Assembly (NCBI GenBank): GCA_035252155.1
Contig: DATFDL010000199.1
Span: 1-6,072 of the forward strand
Direction: 5' to 3'
DNA from: JAICLL01 sp035252155
Lineage (GTDB): Bacteria > Planctomycetota > Planctomycetia > Pirellulales > JAICIG01
Length of the DNA: 6,072 bases
Positions 4,746-6,072 of this stretch are shown piece after piece (the stretch's first letter is position 1; each line of letters begins with the position of its first letter). The notes under the pieces are model-generated. The model saw only the letters and a list, made by a program, of their open reading frames with translations, made no database searches and was not told the DNA's origin. Made by a program: the position numbers and the translations under genes.

Positions 4746-5840
4746 TTACCAATAAAATCCGCCCCGGTAGGGTACGGAACCCGCCGATAATCCGTAGCCC
4801 ATATAACCGTAGTAGCCTGGGAAGCCCACGAAGCCTGGCGGCACGTAAAGGCCCCCCATGCCGGGATACATAAAATAGGCGTAGGTCGGCAAGTAGTTGT
4901 AAACCGATCGGTAAAGCCCCAGCACGGGATAACCGAACACTCCATACCGATACGGATACCCAAAGCCGCCGAACGAGTAGGGCGGCACAAACGCCGAACC
5001 GCCCGCCGCCGAGGGGCGGTATTGCCGCAAGTCGCTCGATCCAAAACCGCCGCCGGTGTACCCGCCGCTTCCATACGGCCCGCCTGGTCCGCCGTAACCT
5101 GCGCCGCCATAGCCGCCCGTCCCAAACCCGCCGAAGTGATACGGGAACGCGAAGCCGCCATAGCCGCTCCAGAAAGGGTTGGCGTAGCGCCCGTAGTACG
5201 TGTTGTTGTAATAGAAGTACGGGTTGTAAACCGAAAAGCCCGTGCGGAGCGGATAGTAGCGGTACGGATAGAAATAGCGCGGCCGATAGAGCCAGGGCGG
5301 GTAGTCGGTCCAGCCGTAAGGCATGCCTCCATAACCAAAGCCGCCGTACGAAGCATAGCTGCGGTAGCCGATGAACGAAGGGTTGTAATACCCCCGATAG
5401 AGCGTCGTATCGACGCGCGGCTGACCGGCGGGACCTTCTGCTGAGCTACCGCCGTCACCGTCGACCGGATAGTCGCCGGGCGGTAGCGTACCTCCCACGT
5501 CCGGCTGATCGCTGTTGCCGACCACTGTGCCTCCACCACCCAAGTCGACCGGTCCAAAGTTCCGCGGCGGCTCGGGCCGGGTGATGGGAGCGCCGACCAG
5601 GAACTGGGCTTCGTAGTCGGTGAGCCAACGGGGGGAAGAAGGGGTCAGAGGTCGGGGGCCAGAGGTCAGGGAACGCGCGGTGCGAACGCGCGCGTTGGGA
5701 GTGGGCGAACGCGCGACGGACGAAGCCGAGTAAGAACGACGATAGCTGAATTGCTGCGATGGCTCGGCGGCCCAAGAATTCAGACCGCCCCACATCGCCA
5801 CCGCGATGGGCATGCTGAGTAAGTAAAACCGGCCACGCAT
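4746..5840 (-). CDS. Secreted Tyr/Gly/Arg-rich low-complexity protein
   Basis: The 364-residue protein begins with a Sec signal peptide (MRGRFYLLSMPIAVAMWGGL, cleavage near NSWAA|EP). Residues 26-75 are Ser/Arg/Pro-rich, about 90-142 are Gly/Asp/Pro-rich, and from 143 to the end the chain is dominated by Tyr, Gly, Phe and Pro in irregular repeats such as GYGG, GGFG, YPYRYY and PGYYGYMGYG. I count about 47 Tyr in those 222 residues. There is no Lys and no Cys in the whole protein; positive charge comes from Arg alone. Such composition suggests a disordered or self-associating extracellular or periplasmic material rather than an enzyme. I cannot name a family. ATG 5840 starts the signal peptide and is preferred over an in-frame start at 5912. 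The gene lies 114 nt after a beta-barrel gene on the same strand, separated by a terminator-like hairpin. Confidence 0.75.
   Translation of the reverse strand: MRGRFYLLSMPIAVAMWGGLNSWAAEPSQQFSYRRSYSASSVARSPTPNARVRTARSLTSGPRPLTPSSPRWLTDYEAQFLVGAPITRPEPPRNFGPVDLGGGGTVVGNSDQPDVGGTLPPGDYPVDGDGGSSAEGPAGQPRVDTTLYRGYYNPSFIGYRSYASYGGFGYGGMPYGWTDYPPWLYRPRYFYPYRYYPLRTGFSVYNPYFYYNNTYYGRYANPFWSGYGGFAFPYHFGGFGTGGYGGAGYGGPGGPYGSGGYTGGGFGSSDLRQYRPSAAGGSAFVPPYSFGGFGYPYRYGVFGYPVLGLYRSVYNYLPTYAYFMYPGMGGLYVPPGFVGFPGYYGYMGYGLSAGSVPYRGGFYW
5645..5715. repeat. Short direct repeats inside the Tyr-rich gene
   Basis: The octamer CAGAGGTC occurs twice, at 5646-5653 and 5660-5667 (spaced 14 nt), in a G-rich run. The nonamer GAACGCGCG occurs three times, at 5671-5679, 5684-5692 and 5707-5715. 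In protein terms this is the Arg/Ser/Pro-rich stretch before residue 75. The sequence looks like repetitive intergenic DNA taken into the reading frame, though local slippage would also explain it. Confidence 0.45.
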
Positions 5841-5895
5841 CGACGCACCACGTTCGCGAGATTGCTCGGGCACGATTGCCGTCGGAGAAGACAAA

Positions 5896-5924
5896 CCCGC
5901 GGCTATCTGCACGATAACCGCGGG
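5896..5924 (-). terminator. Probable intrinsic terminator of the beta-barrel gene
   Basis: CCCGCGG-C-TATC (5896-5907) pairs with GATA-A-CCGCGGG (5913-5924), an 11-bp stem with one mismatch and a 5-nt loop. On the minus strand it comes 30 nt after the beta-barrel stop codon and is followed by TTTGTCTTCT, a moderate U-rich run. It separates that gene from the Tyr-rich gene, implying the latter has its own promoter in 5841-5895 or is reached by read-through. Confidence 0.55.
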
Positions 5925-5954
5925 GTGGGCAAAAGGTCAAGAAACCGCGGCGTG

Positions 5955-6072
5955 CTAGAAGGTGACGATGACGTCGGTCGCCAGAATCTGCTGAAGGTTG
6001 CGCTTGCCGCCGTCGTAGGGCCGCAGATTCTCGGAGTTGTTGGGGCCGTGATACCAGTCGGCCCGGAAGTTG
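5955..6072 (-). CDS. Outer-membrane beta-barrel protein, C-terminal end (partial)
   Basis: Only the last 38 residues are in the window: NFRADWYHGPNNSENLRPYD and then GGKRNLQQILATDVIVTF before a TAG. The final alternating polar/hydrophobic strand ending in Phe (T-D-V-I-V-T-F) is the classic C-terminal signal of outer-membrane beta-barrels recognised by the BAM machinery. The preceding FRADWYHG also alternates as a strand, with a loop between. The gene continues beyond the right edge, so porin subtype cannot be assigned; planctomycetes have several such families. It heads the minus-strand group of envelope genes. Confidence 0.7.
   Translation of the reverse strand, partial: NFRADWYHGPNNSENLRPYDGGKRNLQQILATDVIVTF

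Noticed and set aside
4475..5557. 360-codon minus-strand ORF in another frame of the Tyr-rich gene
   Set aside because: Product is Arg/Ser/Thr/Ala low-complexity without signal or domain; an out-of-frame shadow of the GC-rich Tyr/Gly codons and of the small secreted gene.
5841..5912. Earlier start of the Tyr-rich gene at 5912
   Set aside because: It would bury the signal peptide 24 residues inside and overlap the terminator-like hairpin at 5896-5924.
1..6072. CRISPR array, tRNA, rRNA, transposase or phage genes
   Set aside because: No regularly spaced direct repeats, no cloverleaf or rRNA-like sequence seen, and no frame shows transposase, integrase or phage motifs.

Overview
The window looks like ordinary chromosomal DNA from a GC-rich planctomycete, probably Pirellulales-like. 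Four things point there: a prepilin N-terminus of the DUF1559 type that is hugely expanded in that phylum, an isolated Flp-type pilin, secreted Tyr/Gly-rich low-complexity proteins of unknown function, and an interspersed multi-hairpin repeat. This assignment is inference from gene style; no rRNA or other phylogenetic marker is present.

Layout, left to right. A repeat copy (1-73) lies just downstream of a site-2 protease (M50) gene on the minus strand (101-1126). A divergent plus-strand Nudix hydrolase, probably an ADP-ribose pyrophosphatase type, follows (1246-1779). It converges on a tiny minus-strand Flp-type pilin gene (1788-1967). Then come a minus-strand RidA-family protein (2179-2640), an intergenic block with a palindrome and a second repeat copy, and a plus-strand His-rich multi-pass membrane protein of unknown function (2902-3426). 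Its stop codon overlaps that of a minus-strand MIP18/DUF59 Fe-S assembly protein (3423-3740). No solid gene is seen in 3741-4101, but its right half is a structured leader that ends in a strong Shine-Dalgarno and a DUF1559 prepilin start at 4102. That prepilin appears to have lost almost all of its body: its N-terminal signal/helix is joined, out of frame, to what looks like the family's C-terminal tail. The right third is a minus-strand group of cell-envelope genes: the C-terminus of an outer-membrane beta-barrel protein (5955-6072), a secreted Tyr/Gly/Arg-rich protein (4746-5840), and a small secreted protein (4260-4640).

How the genes relate: the left half is housekeeping and stress maintenance (membrane proteolysis, nucleotide-sugar clean-up, reactive imine/enamine clean-up, Fe-S assembly), each gene apparently its own unit. 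The right half is exported or surface material. There is no clear multi-gene system, CRISPR array, phage or transposase. The most interesting items are (a) the decayed DUF1559 prepilin that keeps an elaborate leader in which one 8-nt strand can pair either upstream or with the start codon, (b) the lysine- and cysteine-free Tyr/Arg/Gly secreted protein, and (c) the three-hairpin repeat, which also creates spurious N-terminal extensions of neighbouring genes.
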